A stretch of 64,000 nucleotides of DNA from an uncultured Helicobacteraceae bacterium. GTDB taxonomy: Bacteria; Campylobacterota; Campylobacteria; Campylobacterales; Helicobacteraceae. The notes below the pieces were generated by a model, which did not search any database, was not told where the DNA came from, and saw nothing but the letters and a program-made list of their open reading frames with translations. Positions 40,730 to 48,276 of the stretch are shown here, one piece after another. The DNA lies in assembly GCA_910578285.1 (NCBI GenBank), contig CAJTQL010000012.1:10660-74659 (forward strand). The letters run 5' to 3'. Every line of letters starts with the position of its first letter. Within the stretch, counting starts at the first letter, position 1. Both the position numbers and the translations under genes were made by a program.

Positions 40730-41791
40730 TTATGATTTATCTTGAATATCTTTGATTCTATCAAGATATTTCGCGCGGAATTTTTTGTTTCTTTCTCGTG
40801 CTGCTTTTTGCATATCTGTCGTTTCATCAAACTCATCAACAATTTCTTCGCCAAGAAGCGTTTCAATCGCGTCTTCGAGCGTTACAATCCCGGCGAATTG
40901 TCCATATCGGTCTTGCACGACAAACAAGCGCTCATCTTTGGTGATAAAAAGATTGAGCAAATTGAGCACAGAGAGATTGACATGCACGACATACACAGAC
41001 TGCGAGAGATCAAAGATCTTTTTGTCAGACCCACTCTTGACGCCTTCATTGAGAATATCCCTTGCGCGGACAAAACCAACAATTGTATCGGTATTGCTGC
41101 TATCGCCATAGATAGGAATACGTGAATGCGAATAGATTCCTTTGTGTGTGAGCGCCTCGGCAACGGTATAATCAGCAGGCAGGGAAAACACAATGCTTCT
41201 TGGTGTGAGAATATCGATAGTTTGGTAATTCTTGAGCTTGAGCACATTTTCGATCATCATCTCTTCACGTGTGGCAATTGAGCCACCCTTTTTGCCAATC
41301 TGGCTTGCAGCAAGAATCTCATCGCGGCTAATGCTACTTTGACTCGATTTGACAAAATGCGTGAGCAGCCGCGCGACAAGCACCAAAGGGAAAGTGATTT
41401 TGAGCAAATAATGGATACAAAGCGTTACAGCAGGAGCAAGGCTTTTCCAATATGTCGCCCCGATTGTTTTGGGCAAAATCTCGGAGAAATAAATCAGCAC
41501 AATCGTGAGCAAAGTCGCACCAAATGCTTGCCACTCGATTCCATAGATATGCGCGACTTCGATTCCAACGCCTGTTGCGGCAGCTGTCGTGGCGAAGGTG
41601 TTGAGCACGAGAATCGCCCCCTCGGCATCATCAACATTTGCCTTGAGATGTTTGAGATAGCCACCGATTTTTGGGTTGCTCTTTTCATAGCTTTCGACAA
41701 AAGAATGGGTGATAGAAAGAAACACAGATTCCATAATGGAACACAAAAAAGTAAAAATAATGGCAATGAGACAATAGAGTGTGAGCAACAT
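40730..41791 (-). CDS. CNNM/CorC-like membrane protein (DUF21-CBS), copy B
   Basis: The 353-aa protein has an N-terminal DUF21 membrane domain of about four helices (SIMESVFLSITHSFVESYEKS in parts, FSEILPKTIGATYWKS) and a CBS pair from about residue 185 (LTPRSIVFSLPAD, VTLEDAIETLLGEEIVDE). DUF21-CBS (HlyC/CorC, CNNM, YfjD-like) proteins are linked to Mg2+/Co2+ efflux. It lacks the C-terminal CorC/HlyC domain. It is the second gene of a tandem pair of paralogues, 12 bp after the first. Confidence 0.88.
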   Translation of the reverse strand: MLLTLYCLIAIIFTFLCSIMESVFLSITHSFVESYEKSNPKIGGYLKHLKANVDDAEGAILVLNTFATTAAATGVGIEVAHIYGIEWQAFGATLLTIVLIYFSEILPKTIGATYWKSLAPAVTLCIHYLLKITFPLVLVARLLTHFVKSSQSSISRDEILAASQIGKKGGSIATREEMMIENVLKLKNYQTIDILTPRSIVFSLPADYTVAEALTHKGIYSHSRIPIYGDSSNTDTIVGFVRARDILNEGVKSGSDKKIFDLSQSVYVVHVNLSVLNLLNLFITKDERLFVVQDRYGQFAGIVTLEDAIETLLGEEIVDEFDETTDMQKAARERNKKFRAKYLDRIKDIQDKS

Positions 41792-41803
41792 GGTTTTGTC
41801 CTT

Positions 41804-42766
41804 TTAGTGACGTTGGAGGTTGCCAACGCCAATGACGGCATTCATAACATCTTCAAGTGCGACAATCCCAATCAGCTTCTTTTTGCTATTCACCACACAG
41901 AAGAGATGCTCCTTTTGGAGAATAAAATTCTCGAGCAAATCAAGCAAATACATGCTGTCATCGACTTGTTCAAAGTCTGTTGCGATATTCTTAATACTCT
42001 CCTCGCCACGTTTTTCGAGGTTAGCTTGCAATAGGTGCTGCCGATAGACAAGCATCGGAGCATTGCCTTCGCTGTCTAGGAGCGGAATGCGCGAATATTT
42101 GTGCGTATCCGACAAAAGCAGCGCCTCATGAATGCTCATCGTGTCTTTGAGTGCAAACATCTGCTCTTTTGATGTCATAATATCAGCAATAGAAAGCGAT
42201 TGCTGGGCGATGATATGCTCTAAAATATCAGATTCGAGCTCGTTAATCGAGCCACTTTTTTCTCCGAGCTCAACAACAGCGAGAATCTCATCGCGACTCA
42301 TGTTGTCTGAATTGCCTTTGCGGAACATATGTGTGATAATCCGCGAAACATAGACAAACGGAAAGGTAATGAAATATAGCACATAGATGAGATAGCTCGC
42401 GGGTAAAACAAGGCTTTTCCAATATGTCGCCCCGATTGTTTTGGGCAGAATCTCGGAGATATAGAGAATGCTAAGCGTCATAAACAGCGCCACAGCGCCC
42501 TGCCACGCCTCGCCAAAGATTTCGATGGCTTGCGCGCCAACGCCTGACGCACCCACAGTATTTGCAAAAGTATTGACCACCAAAATCGCGCCAATCGCGT
42601 TGTCGATGTTTGCCTTCAAGTGCCGCAGAATCTTGCCACTCTTGGGGTGATTTTTTGCATAACTTTCCATAAACGGCGGCGTGATAGACAGCAACACAGC
42701 CTCCAATACGGAGCAAATGAACGAAACGACAACCGCGAACAGAAAATAACTAATCAACCCAACCAT
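41804..42766 (-). CDS. CNNM/CorC-like membrane protein (DUF21-CBS), copy A
   Basis: The 320-aa paralogue of the following gene has the same DUF21 motifs (SVLEAVLLSITPPFMESYAKN in parts, ISEILPKTIGATYWKS) and CBS pair ending KLIGIVALEDVMNAVIG. The two share the ILPKTIGATYWKS stretch exactly, so they arose by duplication. The protein probably acts in divalent-cation homeostasis. A TACAAT at 42800-42805 is a possible -10 box. Confidence 0.88.
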   Translation of the reverse strand: MVGLISYFLFAVVVSFICSVLEAVLLSITPPFMESYAKNHPKSGKILRHLKANIDNAIGAILVVNTFANTVGASGVGAQAIEIFGEAWQGAVALFMTLSILYISEILPKTIGATYWKSLVLPASYLIYVLYFITFPFVYVSRIITHMFRKGNSDNMSRDEILAVVELGEKSGSINELESDILEHIIAQQSLSIADIMTSKEQMFALKDTMSIHEALLLSDTHKYSRIPLLDSEGNAPMLVYRQHLLQANLEKRGEESIKNIATDFEQVDDSMYLLDLLENFILQKEHLFCVVNSKKKLIGIVALEDVMNAVIGVGNLQRH

Positions 42767-42799
42767 AGAGCCCTACGTCACCTCATTTAAAATTGCTCA

Positions 42800-42805
42800 A
42801 TTGTA
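42800..42805 (-). promoter_or_regulatory. Possible -10 box for the CNNM pair
   Basis: TACAAT on the minus strand lies 34 bases upstream of the start at 42766. A single mismatch to the TATAAT consensus lowers confidence. Confidence 0.35.
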
Positions 42806-42842
42806 CCACAGCTTGATTAAATCATAAATTAAGTGGCAAATA

Positions 42843-44060
42843 TCATGCGTAAATGGCTTCCTTGAGCGTTTTTGTCTTAGCGATATAACTGCGATTGCGC
42901 GAATCCGATTGTGCACTCACCTTATTTGCTTCGTCCCTCGAACCCTGCTCAAGCTGGCTGATTTGCTCATAGAGCTTCATGATTTTTGCGAGCTTCGCGG
43001 TGCGCTGCATCGAGAGGCTATTGACTGTTTTCATATCGATGGACTTCGCCTCTTGTGTTTTTGCAGACTTTGGCGCACCTACCTCCCCTTGCTCCTTTGA
43101 TGGCTTGCTCCCACTTTCCTGTGTTGCTTGCGCACTCTGTCGTGGCGCGGATTCTGCTGGTTCGTTCACAGGCTGTGCTGCGACAGAATCTGTCGCTTCG
43201 CCCTCGCCTGCCGTTTCACTAGCAACATCGCCAACAGCCTCGCTCACCGCCGCCTCGACCTCAACATTCGCGCTCGCCACATCTGGCGCGCCCGCTGCAA
43301 TCGCCTCCGCATCGCCTCCTGTGGATGCCAAAGCGGCTTCAATCGCTGCCATTCCACTGCCCGGCGCGCTGCTTCCGCCGCCCGCGCTCGTATCCACGCT
43401 GAAATCCACGCTTGGCGCAGCACCAGAGAGCACACGTGTGATTTGCACGGAATCGTTTAGTACTTCCTTCTGCAAGCGCGAGATTTGGCTTAGAAGCTGT
43501 CGAATCTTGTCCTGATAATCGCTCGCAACCATTTTTGCATTCCCATAAGCCGACTTCACCTCTGCTCTCTGTGTCTCGTTCAACTGCTGCAATTCCGCAC
43601 GTGCCATGTCTTGTTCCGTTGGGGGCTCATCCGCAAAGGCAAGAGGATTCTTCTCCTTCTCACGTTCCTTTGCGATTTGCTCAAGCGTTTTTTGCATTTC
43701 CTCGCTAAGTTCGCGCAAACGTTCCATTGTCGCATTGAGCCATTTGCCACGTTCCTCGTCCGTATCCTCGCTTTTCAGCTCACGTTCTGCCTGCGCAATC
43801 GCAAGGTTGATAGTCGAATTTTTGAACTGTGTCTCGGTCTCTTTCTTGCTGAATGGGTCGATGTTTGCCGAAATATCAACACCCACAAGAAGTCCGAGCT
43901 GCGCGCGCCCACCATTATTTGCGCCTATGCCCTCCTTGATGTGTGCGCCCATATCGCGCGAAACAACAGCTTGAATCTGCTCTGCATTCTGCCTACTATA
44001 CATCGAACTCAATCGATTGCCACTCCAGCCCATATTCATGCGGACAGAGAAAGTATTCAT
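42843..44060 (-). CDS. Uncharacterised coiled-coil, Ala-rich protein
   Basis: The 405-aa protein is not recognised. Residues about 75-205 are strongly helical and charged (AQAERELKSE, LRELSEEMQKTLEQIAKERE, QDKIRQLLSQISRLQKE), and likely form a coiled coil. Residues about 215-335 are Ala/Ser/Glu/Pro-rich low complexity, and the end is again helical (MQRTAKLAKIMKLYEQISQLEQ). There is no signal peptide or membrane helix and no Cys. The absence of Cys and the extended composition are reminiscent of secreted or structural flagellar proteins, but that is only an impression. The ATG at 44060 follows AGGAG; the longer frame from 44078 would start inside that site. Confidence 0.65.
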   Translation of the reverse strand: MNTFSVRMNMGWSGNRLSSMYSRQNAEQIQAVVSRDMGAHIKEGIGANNGGRAQLGLLVGVDISANIDPFSKKETETQFKNSTINLAIAQAERELKSEDTDEERGKWLNATMERLRELSEEMQKTLEQIAKEREKEKNPLAFADEPPTEQDMARAELQQLNETQRAEVKSAYGNAKMVASDYQDKIRQLLSQISRLQKEVLNDSVQITRVLSGAAPSVDFSVDTSAGGGSSAPGSGMAAIEAALASTGGDAEAIAAGAPDVASANVEVEAAVSEAVGDVASETAGEGEATDSVAAQPVNEPAESAPRQSAQATQESGSKPSKEQGEVGAPKSAKTQEAKSIDMKTVNSLSMQRTAKLAKIMKLYEQISQLEQGSRDEANKVSAQSDSRNRSYIAKTKTLKEAIYA

Positions 44061-44118
44061 ATTATCCGCTCCTTTCAAGTATTTTTCTCAAAATCGACAT
44101 AATGTCAGATTTCTAGAG

Positions 44119-44991
44119 TCAAGAATAGCGCAATTGGGAATATTCCAACGGCAGTAAAAAATCACGCACGGCGAGGGAATGGGGATAGAATCCATGCGCA
44201 CTCCCGAGCGCAAAGAGTCTATCGAGTGCCTCCAGCTGTGTGTCATCAAGCGAAATGGAATGCTCATTGGCATAGAATCGAAGATACGTTTCAAGCTCGG
44301 CGCCACGAATGCGCAAAAGCCCGCGCTCATGGAGCATGTTGCTTAGAATCTGTGGGTGGTTGTGTGCAATCGCCACGCCTTTTGTGAGCAGCTCCTCGAT
44401 TTGCAACGCAAGATGGAGCGGAATCGAGCGCAAAATCGCCATTCCACCAAGCGGCAAGGGCAGCGCACCGCCGCTTAGATTCTCCCAAATCTCCCATATT
44501 TCACGTTCCACACAAAGTTTTTCATTAAAACAAAGAATCGATTCGTGAATAAGTACGCCCGCGTCGACTTCGCCGCTTAACACAGCGTTTTCGATGTCGA
44601 GAAAATTTTTATACACAATGCGCGCATCGGGATAGGCGATTTGAAAGAGCAGTGCATTGGTCGTGTGTGCACCACTTAGCGCCACCTTGAAGTTTTTTCT
44701 AAGCTGCATGCCTTTGCGTTTGATGAGTTTGGGTCCATAACCTTGTCCAAAGCTCACGCCTGTGCGCAAAAGAGCATAGTTCTGGGCAATCAACGGATAG
44801 AGCGCAAACGAAATCGCGCTGATTTCATAACATGAACGCAATGCATTCTCATTGAGCGTCTCGATGTCAAGCGCGAAATTCTCAAAGCATACATTTGGGC
44901 AATCGACCCACCCAAACGCAAGCGCATAGTACATAAAAATATCATCGGCATCGGGGGAATGCGCCACGCGTACAAAATGTTTATGATTCAT
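44119..44991 (-). CDS. mqnD: 1,4-dihydroxy-6-naphthoate synthase MqnD
   Basis: MqnD converts cyclic de-hypoxanthine futalosine to 1,4-dihydroxy-6-naphthoate in the futalosine menaquinone pathway, which Helicobacter and Campylobacter use. The 290-aa protein has the signature AHSPDADDIFMYYAL, a periplasmic-binding-protein-like fold (YEISAISFALYPLIAQNYALL in parts, SGEVDAGVLIHE) and the GGALPLPLGG segment. The typical end-of-family helix follows. It lies downstream of the cytochrome operon on the same strand but behind a terminator. Confidence 0.9.
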   Translation of the reverse strand: MNHKHFVRVAHSPDADDIFMYYALAFGWVDCPNVCFENFALDIETLNENALRSCYEISAISFALYPLIAQNYALLRTGVSFGQGYGPKLIKRKGMQLRKNFKVALSGAHTTNALLFQIAYPDARIVYKNFLDIENAVLSGEVDAGVLIHESILCFNEKLCVEREIWEIWENLSGGALPLPLGGMAILRSIPLHLALQIEELLTKGVAIAHNHPQILSNMLHERGLLRIRGAELETYLRFYANEHSISLDDTQLEALDRLFALGSAHGFYPHSLAVRDFLLPLEYSQLRYS

Positions 44992-45008
44992 GCGTGGATT
45001 CTAGCGAA

Positions 45009-45035
45009 AAAAGATTAAAGTTGCAAAACTGCAAC
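45009..45035 (-). terminator. Intrinsic terminator of the SHP/cytochrome b operon
   Basis: Reading the minus strand after the cytochrome b stop, GTTGCA-GTTT-TGCAAC forms a 6-bp stem followed by TTTAATCTTTTTT. It separates this operon from mqnD. Confidence 0.55.
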
Positions 45036-45039
45036 GGAG

Positions 45040-46122
45040 CTAATCACGCGAGAGTGTGAGGATTCCGTGCTCCAAATCTTTATGACACGCAAAACAATTT
45101 GCCTTTGATTTGATATTTGGTTGTGCAAAGACATCATCGGCGATGTGTGCATGTAACTCTATCCAATAGGGATTTTTTGTGATTGCGATATTTGTGGAAT
45201 CTGTTTGGGATTTGATGATATTTTGCGATACTTTTGTGTCGAAAGATTGTGCAGAATATTTTTCTAAAAATGTCAAAATCTCGGCATTGAGCTCGGAATC
45301 GATGCTTGCATCATCACCAAAATGATTCTCCAAATCGCTCATCATGAGTGCCCATGATTGTTTGGGCAACAAAAATGGAGGGTAGATGGCATGGCAGCTG
45401 CCGCATTCATTAGCAAAGTTTTTGTTGAGAATCGCATAATCGATTCGTTGCGCATGGCTTTTATTGAGGGCATTGTCGCCAAGCATCAAAACAGCGACAG
45501 CCGCAAGCAACGCAATGCTAGCACCACTAAAGATTCTTTGCCAGATGTTTAGCGTGATGCTTTCGTTTTGCTCTGTTGTTTTGAATCCAGAAATCATCGC
45601 AGCAATCGAATCGTTTTTATGCACGAGCCAATCGATGAGCGCACCCAGAACATGCACGACAACAACAAACAAGAGGGCGTTTGCAAAGAGCTTATGTGCA
45701 CCATCAAGGAATCGCACATGGCTATATTGAGCATACAAAAATGCAAAGATTCCTTGGTTTTTAGCGATTCCTGCCTCGAGCATTCCGCTTATTGCCGTGC
45801 AGATTCCAAGAAAGAGCATGAGCAAGATTGCCCAACTGCTCGCGGGGTTGTGCCCCACAAAACGCGTTTTTGCCCCAAAGATAGAATCAAGATAGCTCCA
45901 AATTTCACGATAGGGGAAATCGACAAAGCGGGAATGTTTTGTCCCGACAAACCCCCAGACAATACGTAACACAACCGCTGTGGCAAAGAGCATCCCAAAG
46001 AATATGTGGATTGCTAGGAAATCATCCAGACAATAGGCAAGAGTGAAGCCAATAATGAGCACAACATGGATAAAGCGATTAAAAAAACTCCAAATATAGC
46101 TCTCAATCACGCCATGCACCAT
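45040..46122 (-). CDS. Cytochrome b561-type protein fused to a dihaem cytochrome c domain
   Basis: The about 360-aa protein has an N-terminal b561-like membrane domain (four to five helices: HVVLIIGFTLAY, MLFATAVVLRIVWGFVG, ILLMLFLGICTAISG, ANALLFVVVVHVLGAL) with His residues for b haems (NRFIH, HKLFANAL, VVVHVL), one further helix, and a C-terminal dihaem domain with CGSCH and CFACH. It should carry electrons from the quinone pool to the periplasmic cytochromes encoded upstream. The start is uncertain: ATG 46122, with a longer frame to 46236 that would overlap the upstream gene by 130 bp and no clear ribosome binding site. The C-terminal domain is homologous to the upstream free dihaem cytochrome. 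Confidence 0.8.
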   Translation of the reverse strand: MVHGVIESYIWSFFNRFIHVVLIIGFTLAYCLDDFLAIHIFFGMLFATAVVLRIVWGFVGTKHSRFVDFPYREIWSYLDSIFGAKTRFVGHNPASSWAILLMLFLGICTAISGMLEAGIAKNQGIFAFLYAQYSHVRFLDGAHKLFANALLFVVVVHVLGALIDWLVHKNDSIAAMISGFKTTEQNESITLNIWQRIFSGASIALLAAVAVLMLGDNALNKSHAQRIDYAILNKNFANECGSCHAIYPPFLLPKQSWALMMSDLENHFGDDASIDSELNAEILTFLEKYSAQSFDTKVSQNIIKSQTDSTNIAITKNPYWIELHAHIADDVFAQPNIKSKANCFACHKDLEHGILTLSRD

Positions 46123-46663
46123 AGTTTGGAATCTTGACATAACGTTTTCGATATACGCCATCATCAGCGCTTGTATGGCATGCTGCACATCGTGCGAGGC
46201 TACCCACCTCTTTTTGAGCGATGAGATGTTTATCAATTTTGCGATGTTTTTTAATGTGATATGGAATCTCGGTAATCGACAAATAGAGTACGCCGGGCTG
46301 CATTGAGCTTGTCAGCTTCGCGCTGCGGCGATACATCGCCGCAGCCTTTTCGCTCGAGTTTGCAAGGACATATTCGGTAATGGCAACGCGGTCTTGCTCA
46401 TCAATGCTCGCATCGACACCATAATGCTTCTCGAGATTCTGCATGATATATGTCCATGATTGTGCAGGCAAAAGCCCGGGCTGATAGCCAAAATGACAGC
46501 TTGCGCATTCTTTTTTATAGAGCGTATTATCAACAGGTGCAATCTCGCGCCTGCTATTCTTGGATTCAAACATCGAGAATTGTAGGTCATTTTGTGCCAC
46601 TTCGATAAAAACGGGCTCGGCATATCCCAAGCCAATGGCAAGAAGCAAAAGAAAACGTTTCAT
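46103..46663 (-). CDS. Dihaem cytochrome c (DHC type)
   Basis: The 186-aa exported protein has a signal peptide (RFLLLLAIGLGYA) and haem sites CASCH and CAACH. NTLYKKECASCHFGYQPGLLPAQSW (in parts) aligns with NKNFANECGSCHAIYPPFLLPKQSW-type sequence of the cytochrome b fusion. DHC proteins pair with SHP (DUF1924) and cytochrome b561 in purple bacteria and Shewanella. It lies 9 bp after the DUF1924 gene. Confidence 0.85.
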   Translation of the reverse strand: MKRFLLLLAIGLGYAEPVFIEVAQNDLQFSMFESKNSRREIAPVDNTLYKKECASCHFGYQPGLLPAQSWTYIMQNLEKHYGVDASIDEQDRVAITEYVLANSSEKAAAMYRRSAKLTSSMQPGVLYLSITEIPYHIKKHRKIDKHLIAQKEVGSLARCAACHTSADDGVYRKRYVKIPNYGAWRD

Positions 46664-46672
46664 ATTCTACTC

Positions 46673-47083
46673 CTATTTTGTGAGGATATAATAGAGCACA
46701 TCGCCCTTTTCTTTCGCGCTACCCTCGCGGAGATAGACATCTTTGAAATTGCGCTTGAGCCATTTTTGCACTTGTTTTGGGTCGCGGAGACTTTCTGCAT
46801 TCGCACTTGGCGCAAGAGGTGGCAAAACTTTGCCTGTAAACACATTGCGCCCATTTTGCTGCAGATTGCTACTATGGCAGCTTTCACATGAAAGTTTTTG
46901 ATTGTCTCTGCCAATGTTTTTGGTAGTGAAGATTCTTTGCCCCTCGCTTGCACTAAAATCCACAAACCCAGAATCGTGGCTTTTTGCTTCGGTTTTTAAG
47001 CTTTCAATATAGGCTTGCATTTCTTGATTGAATGTTGCAGCACCAAGCGAACAGATACAGATAATCCATAGATACTTTTTCAT
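46673..47083 (-). CDS. SHP-type monohaem cytochrome c (DUF1924)
   Basis: The 136-aa protein has a signal peptide (KYLWIICICSLGAA), one haem site CESCH, and the DUF1924 pattern FSASEGQRIFTTKN and GKVLPPLAPSANAESLRDP, ending LREGSAKEKGDVLYYILTK in parts. SHP proteins bind O2 or small ligands at an Asn-coordinated haem; the Asn is in the LAPSANAE region. First gene of a three-gene cytochrome operon. The 216-bp AT-rich region upstream holds its promoter. Confidence 0.85.
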   Translation of the reverse strand: MKKYLWIICICSLGAATFNQEMQAYIESLKTEAKSHDSGFVDFSASEGQRIFTTKNIGRDNQKLSCESCHSSNLQQNGRNVFTGKVLPPLAPSANAESLRDPKQVQKWLKRNFKDVYLREGSAKEKGDVLYYILTK

Positions 47084-47299
47084 GGCATACTCCTAAAATG
47101 AATAAGAAATATTACATCTTAAATGTCAAGAATATGTCAAACTTTTTTAATCATGCATATAAAAAATGAATCACATTTGATAATACCTATTTTATAGCAT
47201 TGATTAAAATCATGACTTCCTAGTTTCATTCTTATTCTTATAATCAATATTAAAGCTATCTTTTGGGGTTTTGTTTGTATCAAATGCAGTCAAATACAA
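47084..47299. promoter_or_regulatory. AT-rich divergent/upstream region of the SHP operon
   Basis: No gene is seen. On the minus strand two TTGACA boxes and TAATAT precede the DUF1924 gene, though spacing is not ideal. AT-rich imperfect palindromes (around 47175-47260) could be Fur- or other regulator-binding sites, but no consensus is clear. Confidence 0.35.
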
Positions 47300-48274
47300 T
47301 CATTTTGCAAATCTCGCGCCAAAGCATGCCTCCTCACTATGAAAGTGCAAAAGTTGCAAATGGTTTGCGATTCCAAGTTCTTTAAATTCACTTTCGCTAT
47401 AACGTTTCGCGTTGCTTGGGCTATACCAATCATAATTTGTGATAATCGATGTTTCGAGTCCGAGTTGCTCATTATAGAAGCATTTTAGAAAGTTCCAATA
47501 AATAAAACGTTGAATATCGATTTTGCCACTTTTGATTCCAAGCAATGGAATGGCAGGGACATCAATTTCTACTTTGAGTTCTTGCAAACGTTTGCCAAGC
47601 TCTGTGAGCTGCTCGCTCATCTCGCGGAGTTCATTGTGGCTTAAGTCGTGACATTTTGTGCGGAAATAATCATCGACAAGTTCACGCGGCAATGCTTTTT
47701 TGGCATACACATAACAGGCAAATTGCCCCCCCCCCCCGCACACCTCTGGAGAATCTGTGAGCACACGTGCGAGCTCGGCAAATGTTGTGGCAGGGTCTTG
47801 GGTGTGCATGATGACGGCGTGGCAGCTAACATAGTCAATTACTGCATTCGCAAAAGGCGTGTGCGCAATATCACCACGTAAAAAATAGAGATTGGGACGC
47901 TGATAGCGTCTGCTTGCTTCTTCTGCCGCTTCTGAAATATCCATTCCGATAATGAGCGTTTCAGGCGCAAGGCTTGCAAACCAATCGGAAAGATAGCCCA
48001 GCCCACAACCCGCGTCAAACACAACGCGCTGTTGTTGCAAAAACTCTGCAAGCGCCTCAACGCTAGGAAAGCCATAGAGCCGCAGATACCATTCTTTTTG
48101 AAAGTCCCACAGCCGCTGCTGCTCGTCTTCTTCTGCTTTGTTTGCATAGCCAATCCATTTCTTGCTGAACACATCTGCCGTTTGCGCCTGATTCTTTGCG
48201 ACTTCATGCAAATCGTCCGCAAAATGTTGTGCATTAAACGGAATATGTTTGGTAAAAAGAGTCTGTATGTCCAT
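47300..48274 (-). CDS. SAM-dependent methyltransferase with an in-frame poly-G(12) tract
   Basis: The 324-aa protein has a class I methyltransferase core in its middle: motif I VVFDAGCGLGYLSDWF, GMDISEAA, FLRGDIAHTPF and SCHAVIMHT. In class I methyltransferases these segments bind SAM. Gly residues about 180-183 (VCGGGGQF) are encoded by 12 G bases, so the present state is in frame; gain or loss of one G would truncate the protein after the SAM-binding half. It ends a five-gene operon, starting 2 bp after the AsnB-like gene. The substrate is probably the product of that operon, an inference. Confidence 0.85.
   Translation of the reverse strand: MDIQTLFTKHIPFNAQHFADDLHEVAKNQAQTADVFSKKWIGYANKAEEDEQQRLWDFQKEWYLRLYGFPSVEALAEFLQQQRVVFDAGCGLGYLSDWFASLAPETLIIGMDISEAAEEASRRYQRPNLYFLRGDIAHTPFANAVIDYVSCHAVIMHTQDPATTFAELARVLTDSPEVCGGGGQFACYVYAKKALPRELVDDYFRTKCHDLSHNELREMSEQLTELGKRLQELKVEIDVPAIPLLGIKSGKIDIQRFIYWNFLKCFYNEQLGLETSIITNYDWYSPSNAKRYSESEFKELGIANHLQLLHFHSEEACFGARFAK
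47726..47737 (-). repeat. Poly-G(12) tract in the methyltransferase gene
   Basis: Twelve C on the plus strand (G on the coding strand) encode four glycines. Tracts of this length in Helicobacter and Campylobacter are hot spots of slipped-strand mispairing. Confidence 0.8.
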
Positions 48275-48276
48275 CG

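Noticed and set aside
42979..43515. Ser/Ala-rich 178-aa frame antisense to the coiled-coil protein gene
   Set aside because: Shadow of the Ala/Ser/Glu-rich region; no start signals.
44060..44110. Possible sigma-28 promoter (TAGA-N15-CGATTT) before the coiled-coil gene
   Set aside because: Spacing and sequence differ from the Helicobacter sigma-28 consensus by several positions.
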